DNA from: Aquifex sp.
GTDB lineage: Bacteria > Aquificota > Aquificia > Aquificales > Aquificaceae
DNA length: 22,039 nt
Assembly: GCA_003978875.1 (NCBI GenBank)
Contig: QNXQ01000034.1
Span: forward strand, 1-22,039
Reading direction: 5' to 3'
Shown in pieces: positions 7,884-14,726 of the stretch. A program made the position numbers and the translations under genes. Under the pieces are notes generated by a model, which ran no database searches, was not told the origin of the DNA, and worked only from the letters and a program-made list of their open reading frames with translations. Within the stretch, counting starts at the first letter, position 1, and every line of letters begins with the position of its first letter.

Positions 7884-9022
7884 AGCTCCTTAGCTGCTTT
7901 CTCATAAAGAGCAATAACGGTTTCAAGTATTTCCTTAGGAAGCTCTTTTTTATAGTTTTCTTTAAAGTATTCCTTATAAAGCTCAAAAAGATTAACTTTT
8001 GTTATTTCTTTATCCTCTTTGATTCTTTTCTTTAGAACCTCGTCGGGAGTAAGAAGCTCAAGTTTTATAAGTTTCTCCCCGAGAACTTCCTTTATAGTGT
8101 CTACCACTAGGTTAACCTTCGTTTTATCTTTAACTATCAAATGAACTTTTAAGTATCCATCTAAGAGTTTCAACTCCTCTAATTCTTTTCTATAATCTCC
8201 CTGGTTTATTTCCACCGAATGTAGCGGATTTTTCAAGGAAAGTTTTACAGCTTCTACTCTGGGAGGTTCACCTTCTTTGAGCTCTACGAAGTTAAAGAAT
8301 TTATCCTGTCCGGATTCGGAGAAATCAAGCTGAAAAAGCGAACCCGTGTAATAAGCATGAGAAACAACCTTTTCCAACCTTTGGTATCTATGTATATGTC
8401 CCAGTGCAACATAATCGAAACCTTCGGGAATCGAGGAAGGTTTCACAGCATAATACTGGGTTATCGTTGCTTCTCTTTCGGTTTTCGTAAACTTCGAACC
8501 TGCTACAAATAGGTGAGTCAATAAAACTTTAAAGGTAGCATCCGAAACTTTTGAATATAGATACTTTAATGCCTTTTCAACTACAACGGCATAAGAAAGC
8601 TTTGCGTCTTCACCTGCCTTTGTAAGAACTCTCTCAGAGGGATAAGGCAAACATGCCACTTTCAGATTGTTAAATTCAAAAATTCCATTTTCAAGGTCAG
8701 GCTTATGGAATACAAAGGTGTTTATCACTTTAAGTAGTTTGCTGAGACTTTTCATAAAGTCGTAGCTATCGTGATTGCCCGAAATTACCACCGAAGGTAT
8801 ACCGAGAGAATTTAACTGAAGAAAGAAATCAAAAACTATTTCTTTTGCTTCGTTATCCGGATTTGCCTTATCAAATACATCTCCTGCAACTAAAACCAAA
8901 TCAGGCTTATTTTCTCTACAGAAAGCTACTATTTGTTCTAAAGCGTAAGCTGCATCTGGGTTTCTCGAAACTCTTCCTAAACTCTTTCCTGCATGTATAT
9001 CAGAAAGATGTAAAAGCCTCAT
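7880..9022 (-). CDS. sbcD: DNA repair exonuclease, SbcD/Mre11 family
   Basis: Mn-dependent calcineurin-like phosphoesterase, the nuclease subunit of the SbcCD (Rad50-Mre11) complex that processes DNA ends and hairpins. The metal-binding motifs appear in order: LSDIHAG (residues 6-12), VAGDVFD, SGNHDSYD, LLTHLF and ALGHIHRY. These cover the first 210 residues or so; the C-terminal 170 residues form the capping and partner-binding part, rich in Lys/Glu/Leu. At 380 residues it has normal length. No sbcC/rad50 gene is adjacent, although the pair is often linked. The ATG lies inside the end of the LOG-family gene (23-nt overlap) with only a weak AAAGGT in front, so reinitiation after that gene is likely. 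Confidence 0.88.
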   Translation of the reverse strand: MRLLHLSDIHAGKSLGRVSRNPDAAYALEQIVAFCRENKPDLVLVAGDVFDKANPDNEAKEIVFDFFLQLNSLGIPSVVISGNHDSYDFMKSLSKLLKVINTFVFHKPDLENGIFEFNNLKVACLPYPSERVLTKAGEDAKLSYAVVVEKALKYLYSKVSDATFKVLLTHLFVAGSKFTKTEREATITQYYAVKPSSIPEGFDYVALGHIHRYQRLEKVVSHAYYTGSLFQLDFSESGQDKFFNFVELKEGEPPRVEAVKLSLKNPLHSVEINQGDYRKELEELKLLDGYLKVHLIVKDKTKVNLVVDTIKEVLGEKLIKLELLTPDEVLKKRIKEDKEITKVNLFELYKEYFKENYKKELPKEILETVIALYEKAAKEL

Positions 9023-9752
9023 ACCTTTTTAATATTTTCTCAAGACTCCTTAAAAAGGAAGACTGTCTGAAACGCTTAAGATGTTCATACTTTTCTTTGG
9101 CTCTTTCCATTATATGCTTTACTACATCCTTGGGTTCATCTACTAATATCATTAGGCTTAAATCTTCTTTATCAATTGTTCCGTACTTTACCATAGTGTC
9201 TTTCATGAAGTTAAGAAGACCCGAATAATACTCGCTTCCGAAAAGAATTAGCGGAAATTTATGACTTTTCCCCGTTTGAATTAAGGTAAGAGCTTCAAAC
9301 AGTTCATCAAAAGTTCCGAATCCTCCCGGAAATATAACATAAGCCATGGCGTATTTAAGAAGCATTACCTTTCTTACAAAGAAATACTTGAATTGCAAAG
9401 ATTTGGTTTGATATCTATTGGGAGCTTGTTCACGAGGGATACTTATATTCAAACCTATACTTTCTGCTCCGCTATCGTGAGCTCCTCTGTTTGCCGCTTC
9501 CATTATTCCCGGTCCGCCACCCGTAATTATGGTAAATCCCAGTTTACCTAAGTTAAACGCTGTCTCATAAGCAAGTTTGTAATACTTATCCGTTTCCTTT
9601 GCTCTGGAACTCCCGAAGAATGTAACCGCAGGACCTACATCGGCGAGTTCGTCAAAACCGTAGACGAACTCGCTCATTATTTTAAATACGCGCCACGTAT
9701 CCCCTTGGCGGATTTTTAACTCTTCGATAATCTTAAAACTATCTTTATCCAT
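9000..9752 (-). CDS. LOG-family (TIGR00730-type) nucleotide phosphoribohydrolase-like protein
   Basis: Rossmann-like protein of the LOG/lysine-decarboxylase-like family. The signatures are VTFFGSSRA near residue 45, GGGPGIMEAANRGA (about residues 78-91) and the catalytic PGGFGTFDELFEALTLIQ, which is the PGGxGTxxE motif with Glu in place. Characterised relatives remove ribose 5-phosphate from (cytokinin) nucleotides; in bacteria many act as nucleotide 5'-monophosphate nucleosidases. The old 'lysine decarboxylase' annotation is not supported. At 250 residues it has about 40 extra N-terminal residues compared with the shortest members. It sits 5 nt after the small secreted-protein gene and overlaps sbcD by 23 nt, so it belongs to the rplM-tilS run. 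Confidence 0.82.
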   Translation of the reverse strand: MDKDSFKIIEELKIRQGDTWRVFKIMSEFVYGFDELADVGPAVTFFGSSRAKETDKYYKLAYETAFNLGKLGFTIITGGGPGIMEAANRGAHDSGAESIGLNISIPREQAPNRYQTKSLQFKYFFVRKVMLLKYAMAYVIFPGGFGTFDELFEALTLIQTGKSHKFPLILFGSEYYSGLLNFMKDTMVKYGTIDKEDLSLMILVDEPKDVVKHIMERAKEKYEHLKRFRQSSFLRSLEKILKRYEAFTSF

Positions 9753-9757
9753 TCTCT

Positions 9758-9988
9758 TTAGAATAAATCTCTAACCATTTCTTGGAGCTTCAGATAATCC
9801 GCATTTACTTTTGTATTTGCTTTAATCGGATATCTCCTTATCCAGTATCTTTTCCTATACCTTTTTTTGTATTTCTTATACTTGTAAGCATAATACCCCT
9901 TATATTTACTCTTGGATTTTGCTTCAGAAAAAACGGGAATTGCAAGCATAAAAACAAGCAAAATTAATGCCCACCTCTTCATTTTCAT
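9758..9988 (-). CDS. Small secreted Tyr/Lys-rich basic protein, unknown function
   Basis: About 76 residues. The ATG at 9988 is preferred because it overlaps the dnaN stop as ATGA and has GAGGGT just upstream; a longer form from 10012 would run further into dnaN. The N terminus is a clear Sec signal peptide (KMKRWALILLVFMLAIPV), with likely cleavage after SEA. The mature part of about 50 residues contains some ten Tyr and a majority of Lys/Arg in YK/KY/RY repeats (KYKGYYAYKYKKYKKRY), ending in a more ordinary amphipathic tail (NADYLKLQEMVRDLF). I recognise no family. The strong base charge and tyrosines suggest binding to an anionic surface, polymer or nucleic acid, or a cross-linked envelope component; this is speculation. 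Its tight packing between dnaN and the LOG gene supports real expression. Confidence 0.6.
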   Translation of the reverse strand: MKMKRWALILLVFMLAIPVFSEAKSKSKYKGYYAYKYKKYKKRYRKRYWIRRYPIKANTKVNADYLKLQEMVRDLF

Positions 9989-11076
9989 ACCCTCATCGGC
10001 ATGATTATACATTTGTAAGGATCCTTTTCATAATCTTCCGCTTCCAATAAGGTAGCCGTATCGGGAGATGTAAACCTAAACCAAACCCTTTCACTATCGT
10101 AGGCATCAAGAGCTTCCATTAAGTATTTACCGTTAAAACCTATTTCAAAGGGTTCTCCCGTGTATTCTACATCTATTTCCTCTTTGGCTTCACCGAACTC
10201 AGGGTCTGCAAACTCAAAAATGGCTAAATTATCCGTAAGGGAAATCTTTACCGGAAATACTTTTCCTTCACCTAACGCCTTTAGTCTCTTAAGAACTCTT
10301 AAAACTTCTTCAACTTCAAAGAGAACCTCAGCGGTGAATTCATCGGGAATTACGCTAAGATAATCAGGAAATTCTCCTTCCAGAAGACGAACTGCAAGCT
10401 TCCATTCATTGGTAGTAAAATATCCAAAAGCTTCTTCCTTACTCTTTTCAACCTTAATATCTTCTATACCTGTTATTAACTTCTTTAAAACCTTTAAGCT
10501 CTTTCTCGGGATAAGCACTTCCTTGGAAAAAGAACCCTCTGGTTCATAAAGGGCCAACCTGTGACCATCTGAACCTACAAAATGAACTCTTCCTTCATGT
10601 CCTCTGAGGTACATTCCCTGGAGAGCTATATTTGCTTCTTCCTTTGCTATTGAGTATTCAACTTTTTCAATACCGTTTAATAAAACTGTTCCCGAAAGAA
10701 CTTCTTCTCCTTCAACTATCTCTGGAAATTCTGGAAAGTCCTCTGCCGGAGCAGTGGGAAGTTTATATGTGCTTCTTCCACCTATTACTACTAATTTTTC
10801 TCCCTCAAGATAAAGGTTAACGTATGCCGAAGTTAGATTTTTTATAATCTCATAAAATTTCTGGGAATGTACACAAACCTCTCCTTCCTCTTCTATTTCA
10901 GCTTTCACGGAGATTACCAGATAATTCTCAAGGTCTGTAGCTTTTATGGTAAGGTTTTCCTCCTTTGCAACTAAAAGAAAATTTGCCAGTATCGGAAGTG
11001 CTGCTTTCTTTTCTGTGCTTTCTTTTGCTTTTTTAAGTACTTCTTCCAGCTCCTCCCTATCCACCTTTACCTTCAT
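9985..11076 (-). CDS. dnaN: DNA polymerase III beta subunit (sliding clamp)
   Basis: Ring-shaped processivity clamp that tethers the replicative polymerase to DNA. At 363 residues it has the family length for three repeated clamp domains. It opens with MKVKVDREELEEVLKKA; the body has LPILANFLLVAKEENLTIKA, FVGSDGHRLALYE and LLEGEFPDYLSVIP, and the C terminus CIIMPMRV is the canonical end that closes the hydrophobic partner-binding pocket. It follows argC by 21 nt. The start lacks a Shine-Dalgarno site but has an extended -10 (TGTTATACT) 10 nt upstream, so it may also be transcribed by its own leaderless promoter. Its place in a ribosomal-protein run rather than next to dnaA is notable. Confidence 0.96.
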   Translation of the reverse strand: MKVKVDREELEEVLKKAKESTEKKAALPILANFLLVAKEENLTIKATDLENYLVISVKAEIEEEGEVCVHSQKFYEIIKNLTSAYVNLYLEGEKLVVIGGRSTYKLPTAPAEDFPEFPEIVEGEEVLSGTVLLNGIEKVEYSIAKEEANIALQGMYLRGHEGRVHFVGSDGHRLALYEPEGSFSKEVLIPRKSLKVLKKLITGIEDIKVEKSKEEAFGYFTTNEWKLAVRLLEGEFPDYLSVIPDEFTAEVLFEVEEVLRVLKRLKALGEGKVFPVKISLTDNLAIFEFADPEFGEAKEEIDVEYTGEPFEIGFNGKYLMEALDAYDSERVWFRFTSPDTATLLEAEDYEKDPYKCIIMPMRV

Positions 11077-11086
11077 TTGAGTTATT

Positions 11087-11095
11087 AGTATAACA
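11087..11095 (-). promoter_or_regulatory. Extended -10 element for dnaN (internal, leaderless candidate)
   Basis: On the minus strand the bases read TGTTATACT, an extended -10 whose hexamer matches TATAAT at 5 of 6 positions. It lies between the argC stop and dnaN and ends 10 nt before the dnaN ATG, which lacks a Shine-Dalgarno site. It may give dnaN transcription independent of the ribosomal-protein promoter. Confidence 0.45.
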
Positions 11096-11097
11096 TC

Positions 11098-12120
11098 TTA
11101 AGGAAAGATAGGTGTCTGCAAGAGACCTTCGTCTTCATCAAGTCCGAACATAATGTTCATGTTCTGTACAGCCTGAAGAGATGCTCCTTTGCCTAAGTTA
11201 TCAATTGATGAAATAATTACGTAAGTATCCGTCCTTTCATCGTAATATGGATATATGAAGCAGTAGTTTGTTCCTAAGACCCATTTAGTGTGAGGATGCT
11301 TATCTATTACCTTTATAAATATCTCTTCCTTATACACTTCTTTGAATAGTTCTTTGACATCTACCTTTTCTGCCTTTAAGTAAATTGTGGAAATCATACC
11401 CCTTGATACGGGAACTACAGTAGGTGTAAAACGAACTTTTATCTCTCTTCCGTTAATTCTCCTTATTACATCTTCCATTTCGGGAGTATGACGGTGTTTC
11501 TCAACAGAGTAGTTAAAAAAGTTCTCGGTCATTTCGGGAAAGTGAAAATGTTGTTTTGGTTTTCTACCTGCACCGCTTATACCAGAAAGTGCGTGGACAA
11601 TAATCTCATCAAATTCTATTCCTTCTTTTATAAAAGGATACAGACCCAAAAGGGTAGCCGTAGGATAACATCCCGGGTTTGCGATAAGTTGAGACTGTTT
11701 TATATCTTTTCTGAAAATTTCCGGTAGACCGTAAACCGCTTTCTCAAGTAATTCTCTATTTTCGTGCTTAAAACCGTAGAACTCCTCATAAACTTCCGCA
11801 TTCCTTATCCTATATGCACCGGATAGGTCTATTACCTTTTTCCCATCTTCCAAGAGCTTAGGAACTAATTTGTAGGAAACTTCGTGAGGTAAACACAAAA
11901 AAGCAACATCGTAATCTTCCCTGGGTTCCTCTACAAACTCAATATCGGATATATAAGTAACGGAAAAAGAAGGGAGAACTTCGCCTACTTTTTGCCCTTT
12001 ATAACTTTGAGATACGAGATTTTTTATCTCAACAAAGGGATGAATTAGAAGAGAACGAAGGAGCTCTATACCGGTATAACCGGTAGCTCCAAATATAGAA
12101 ACCCTTAACGTTTGCTCCAT
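11098..12120 (-). CDS. argC: N-acetyl-gamma-glutamyl-phosphate reductase
   Basis: NADPH-dependent enzyme that reduces N-acetylglutamyl-phosphate to the semialdehyde, the third step of arginine synthesis; cytoplasmic. The N-terminal nucleotide-binding motif is IFGATGYTGIELLR (residues 9-22). The catalytic Cys lies in ANPGCYPTATLLGLYP, followed by SGISGAGRKPKQHFHFPE and TPTVVPVSRGMISTIY, all diagnostic. At 340 residues it has normal length. The ATG overlaps the end of rpsI by 16 nt and has no clear Shine-Dalgarno site, so translation probably depends on coupling to rpsI. An rplM-rpsI-argC order is, to my knowledge, also found in other bacterial groups. Confidence 0.95.
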   Translation of the reverse strand: MEQTLRVSIFGATGYTGIELLRSLLIHPFVEIKNLVSQSYKGQKVGEVLPSFSVTYISDIEFVEEPREDYDVAFLCLPHEVSYKLVPKLLEDGKKVIDLSGAYRIRNAEVYEEFYGFKHENRELLEKAVYGLPEIFRKDIKQSQLIANPGCYPTATLLGLYPFIKEGIEFDEIIVHALSGISGAGRKPKQHFHFPEMTENFFNYSVEKHRHTPEMEDVIRRINGREIKVRFTPTVVPVSRGMISTIYLKAEKVDVKELFKEVYKEEIFIKVIDKHPHTKWVLGTNYCFIYPYYDERTDTYVIISSIDNLGKGASLQAVQNMNIMFGLDEDEGLLQTPIFP

Positions 12121-12548
12121 CTGTATTTTGCTCTCGCACCCATTTGGCCGTATTTCTTTCTTTCCTTTTCCCTAGCATCTCTTGTAAGAAGTCCTGCCTT
12201 TTTAAGTGTAGGTCTTAAATCGGGATTATGCTGAAGAAGGGCTTTTGCAACACCGTACATTATAGCTTCAGCTTGTGCAGAGATTCCTCCTCCTCTAACT
12301 GTTGCGTATATTCCAAATTTTCCTTCCTGTCCCGTAACCTTAAAGGGATACATAATTTTGTTAAACAAAGTTTCCCTTTGAACGTATTGTTTCATATCGT
12401 ATTCTTTTCTCGTCTTATCAGACCTAACTATAAAGGTATTCGGGTGGTCTCTGAGAAGCCAAACCCTTGCAATAGCTTCCTTTCTCTTTCCCGTAGCATA
12501 GTAAGAGTTCTCAGGAGTGAGCTTAAAATCCTTAAGCTTTTGCATCAT
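12105..12548 (-). CDS. rpsI: 30S ribosomal protein S9
   Basis: Small-subunit head protein whose C-terminal tail reaches the P-site tRNA. Family features are YYATGKRKEAIARVWL near residue 17, the segment VRGGGISAQAEAIMYGVAKAL, LTRDAREKERKKYG and the invariant basic tail ending YRWSKR. It has 147 residues, slightly longer than the usual 130 because of an N-terminal addition of about 15. GGAGG lies before the ATG at 12548, which overlaps the rplM stop as ATGA; a second ATG follows directly at 12545. It is cotranscribed with rplM, as in most bacteria. Confidence 0.97.
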   Translation of the reverse strand: MMQKLKDFKLTPENSYYATGKRKEAIARVWLLRDHPNTFIVRSDKTRKEYDMKQYVQRETLFNKIMYPFKVTGQEGKFGIYATVRGGGISAQAEAIMYGVAKALLQHNPDLRPTLKKAGLLTRDAREKERKKYGQMGARAKYRWSKR

Positions 12549-12979
12549 ACTTTAACCTCCAGAGGTTCAGGCTTTTGAGCTTGATGAGGATGTTCAGGAC
12601 CTCTGTAAACCTTCAACTTTTTAAGCATCCTGTGTCCCAACCTATTCTTAGGAAGCATTCTTTTTACAGCGAGTCTTATAACCTCTTCAGGCTTGTTTTC
12701 AAGCATCCATTTTAGCGTTCTTTCTTTTAATCCTCCGGGATATCCACTGTGCCAGTAATACTTTTTCTGTTCCAGCTTTTTTCCTGTAACTCTTATCTTT
12801 TCCGCGTTTATCACAATAACAAAATCTCCACAGTCAACATCGGGCTGGTAGTAGGGCTTATGTTTTCCCCTCAAAATTTTAGCTATTTCACTGGCAAGCC
12901 TGCCCAGGGTTTTTCCGGTAGCATCCACTACCCACCACTTTCTTTCAACTTCATTTGGCTTAATCCTGTAAGTCTTCAT
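12545..12979 (-). CDS. rplM: 50S ribosomal protein L13
   Basis: Early-assembly 23S rRNA-binding protein. It shows the family segments KWWVVDATGKTLGRLASEIA, LRGKHKPYYQPDVDCGDFVI, KKYYWHSGYPGGLKERT and MLPKNRLGHRMLKKLKVY. The frame extends to a GTG at 12988, but the ATG at 12979 is chosen because GAGGTG lies 6 nt before it and L13 proteins begin MKT; this gives 144 residues, the normal size. It is the first gene of the rplM-tilS run and is preceded by a good sigma-70-type promoter at 13014-13042. Confidence 0.97.
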   Translation of the reverse strand: MKTYRIKPNEVERKWWVVDATGKTLGRLASEIAKILRGKHKPYYQPDVDCGDFVIVINAEKIRVTGKKLEQKKYYWHSGYPGGLKERTLKWMLENKPEEVIRLAVKRMLPKNRLGHRMLKKLKVYRGPEHPHQAQKPEPLEVKV

Positions 12980-13013
12980 TGCATTCACCTCTCAATCTTG
13001 AAGCGAATAAGTA

Positions 13014-13042
13014 ATTATACTATTTGATAAATAAAAGGGCAA
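13014..13042 (-). promoter_or_regulatory. Sigma-70-type promoter of the rplM operon
   Basis: On the minus strand TTGCCC (13042-13037; 4 of 6 matches to TTGACA) is followed after exactly 17 nt by a perfect TATAAT (13019-13014). Transcription would begin near 13007, giving a leader of about 28 nt before the rplM ATG with its Shine-Dalgarno site. It should drive rplM-rpsI-argC and probably the genes beyond. Confidence 0.65.
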
Positions 13043-13072
13043 GATTAAATACAAAGTCTGGCCGTTATATAG

Positions 13073-13101
13073 TTGTATCTAATAAAATTTTATGTAATAA
13101 T
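13073..13101 (+). promoter_or_regulatory. Candidate promoter of rplS
   Basis: TTGTAT (13073-13078), 17 nt, then AATAAT (13096-13101; 5 of 6 matches to TATAAT). The predicted start near 13108 leaves about 23 nt before the ATG at 13131, with room for the AGGAGGAGA Shine-Dalgarno site. The -35 is weak, so this is a tentative assignment. Confidence 0.35.
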
Positions 13102-13130
13102 TTTGAATTCTAATTCCCAGGAGGAGAGAA

Positions 13131-13607
13131 ATGAGCAGTGAGTTACTCCGTAAAATTGAACAAAAGTACCTTCCCAAAAAAGAATATCCTGATTTCCGTG
13201 TAGGTTATACTATAAGGGTTTATTACAAAATTAAGGAAGGAGATAAAGAAAGAATACAGCCCTTCGAAGGAGTAGTTATAAGAATTAGAGGTAGCGGTGC
13301 AGGTAAAACCTTTACTGTAAGAAGAGAATCCTTCGGTGTAGGTATAGAAAGAACCTTTCCTTACTACAGTCCAAACATAGAAAAGATAGAAGTGGTAAAA
13401 ATAGGTAAGGTAAGAAGGGCAAAGCTATACTACCTTAGAGAACTAAGAGGTAAAGAAGCAGAGAGAAAAATTAAAGAAATCAAATCTTGGGAATACGAAG
13501 CTATGCAGAGAAGAAAAGAAGAAGCAAGAAGACAGAGGGAAGAGCAGGCAAAGCAGGAAGCTCAAGCCAAAGGAGAAAATCAAGCAAACAAAGAGCAGAA
13601 TGCTTGA
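13131..13607 (+). CDS. rplS: 50S ribosomal protein L19 with charged C-terminal tail
   Basis: Ribosomal protein at the subunit interface. Family motifs are FRVGYTIRVYYKIKEGDKER, QPFEGVVIRIRGSGAGKTFTV, GVGIERTFPYYSP and the KVRRAKLYYLRELRGK end. Those account for about 115 residues, the usual full length. Here a further 40 or so residues follow, nearly all Lys/Arg/Glu/Gln/Ala (for example RRKEEARRQREEQAKQEAQA), predicted to be a long charged helix or disordered tail. The start has a very strong AGGAGGAGA site at 13119-13127. The last 8 nt overlap rnhB, so the two genes are coupled. Confidence 0.96.
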   Translation: MSSELLRKIEQKYLPKKEYPDFRVGYTIRVYYKIKEGDKERIQPFEGVVIRIRGSGAGKTFTVRRESFGVGIERTFPYYSPNIEKIEVVKIGKVRRAKLYYLRELRGKEAERKIKEIKSWEYEAMQRRKEEARRQREEQAKQEAQAKGENQANKEQNA

Positions 13608-14190
13608 TTATGAAAAGGAGCTCTGGGAAAAGGGTTTATTAGTTGCAGGGGTAGATGAAGCCGGTAGGGGGCCTCTCGCAGGCCCTGTAGTTGCCGCTGC
13701 TGTAATATTACCTCCCTTTACGGAACCCTTTATAACTGGAGACTCTAAAAAATTAAGTCCTAAGGAAAGAGAAGAAGCTTTTAAAGAAATTAAAAACAGG
13801 GCTCTCGCGATAGGCACGATGGTTGTGGACAGTGTAGTAATAGACAAAATCAACATTTTAAGGGCTACCAAACTTGCTATGAAAAGAGCGCTCGATGACC
13901 TAAAACATCCATATGATGTAGTAATAACGGATTACGTAAAGCTTGAAGGCGTAAATTGTATACCCTTAGTCAAAGGAGATGAGAAAAGCTTAAATTGTGC
14001 ATGTGCTTCAATAGTTGCAAAAGTTATCAGAGATAAAATAATGGAAATCTACCACAAAATTTACCCAGATTTTGACTTTGCGTCAAATAAAGGATATCCT
14101 TCCAGAAAACATCTTGAAAAGGTAAAAAGAGGAGAATTTACGGAAATACACAGGAGGAGTTTTTCTCCCTTAAAGAAGAAACTTTTTTGA
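13600..14190 (+). CDS. rnhB: Ribonuclease HII
   Basis: Endonuclease that cuts the RNA strand of RNA-DNA hybrids and single ribonucleotides in DNA. The catalytic carboxylates are visible: Asp19 and Glu20 in AGVDEAGRGPLAGPV, Asp111 in ITDYVKL and Asp145 in VAKVIRDKIM. The GDSKKLSPKERE and FASNKGYPSRKH segments are also typical. At 196 residues it has standard length. It overlaps the end of rplS by 8 nt; rplS-rnhB is a common bacterial pairing. It is followed after 26 nt by the bcs cluster, which has its own promoter-like hexamer, so the two are probably separate units. Confidence 0.95.
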   Translation: MLDYEKELWEKGLLVAGVDEAGRGPLAGPVVAAAVILPPFTEPFITGDSKKLSPKEREEAFKEIKNRALAIGTMVVDSVVIDKINILRATKLAMKRALDDLKHPYDVVITDYVKLEGVNCIPLVKGDEKSLNCACASIVAKVIRDKIMEIYHKIYPDFDFASNKGYPSRKHLEKVKRGEFTEIHRRSFSPLKKKLF

Positions 14191-14202
14191 AAAATATTGA
14201 TA

Positions 14203-14208
14203 TATAAT
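14203..14208 (+). promoter_or_regulatory. -10 element for the bcs cluster (leaderless candidate)
   Basis: A perfect TATAAT ends 8 nt before the ATG at 14217, in the 26-nt gap after rnhB. There is no Shine-Dalgarno sequence in between (TCATAAGT), so a transcript would begin within 1-2 nt of the start codon. It lacks the TG extension and a good -35, so strength is uncertain. Confidence 0.45.
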
Positions 14209-14216
14209 TCATAAGT

Positions 14217-14726
14217 ATGAAATTTTTTAAAGAGCGTAAATCAGGGGAGGAAGGAAAAGAGAACAGAGTTTTAGAAATTAAACCTCTTTTAGATAACTTC
14301 GTGGTAAAATCATTCTTAAAGGTGATAGTCGATGAGGGCGATGAGGAAGACATTTATTTTTTTCAAGAACAGGCGGCAGAAAATTTTTACTCTTATATAA
14401 AACCTTATATGGAAGACCTGAAGGGAAATGTTTCCGTAGAATTTGTGGTCAAATTTCTAAACCTTTTGCTTCTTAAAGAAAATTTAGGTAATATATCAAT
14501 AGAAATAGATATGAAAAATAAGAAATTAAAGGTTATGTTATACAATTCCGTAATAGCTAAATCCTTGGATGAAAAATTTAATAAAAGCATGTGTAGATTT
14601 TACGAAGTGCTTTTTTCCAAAATTTTTTCACACATTCTAGAAGAAGAAATAACTCTTAAAGAAGTTAAATGCTCCCTAGAACAGGATAAAAGAGATGAAA
14701 GCATTTGTATTTTTGAGAATATTTAG
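14217..14726 (+). CDS. BcsD-like / V4R-like small protein at the head of the bcs cluster
   Basis: A 169-residue soluble protein without signal peptide or membrane segment. I do not firmly recognise it. Its size, its place in front of bcsB and the pattern of its second half recall BcsD (about 156 residues), the periplasmic or cytoplasmic-side subunit that orders cellulose in Komagataeibacter: a strand pair GNISIEIDMKNKKLKVMLYN, a helix RFYEVLFSKIFSHIL, then a final hairpin. The end, with Cys in VKCSLEQ and Cys in ESICIF, also resembles the closing motif of V4R/4-vinyl-reductase-like domains, which share the same overall layout. The N terminus is strongly charged (KFFKERKSGEEGKENR). The gene overlaps bcsB by 32 nt. 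Function in polysaccharide synthesis is inferred mainly from context. Confidence 0.55.
   Translation: MKFFKERKSGEEGKENRVLEIKPLLDNFVVKSFLKVIVDEGDEEDIYFFQEQAAENFYSYIKPYMEDLKGNVSVEFVVKFLNLLLLKENLGNISIEIDMKNKKLKVMLYNSVIAKSLDEKFNKSMCRFYEVLFSKIFSHILEEEITLKEVKCSLEQDKRDESICIFENI

Noticed and set aside
9000..9752. Lysine decarboxylase, the older database name for this family.
   Set aside because: The PGGxGTxxE and GGGPGIMEAA motifs define LOG-type phosphoribohydrolases; no PLP-dependent decarboxylase motif is present.
12228..12578. A 116-codon plus-strand frame across rpsI.
   Set aside because: rpsI on the other strand is unambiguous, and the frame shows only low-quality Ser/Phe/Leu-rich sequence.
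13049..13078. ATACAA ... TTGTAT arms with an 18-nt loop in the rplM/rplS spacer, a possible ribosomal-protein leader structure.
   Set aside because: The arms are short and AT-rich, the loop is long, and one arm coincides with the candidate rplS -35; chance is a sufficient explanation.
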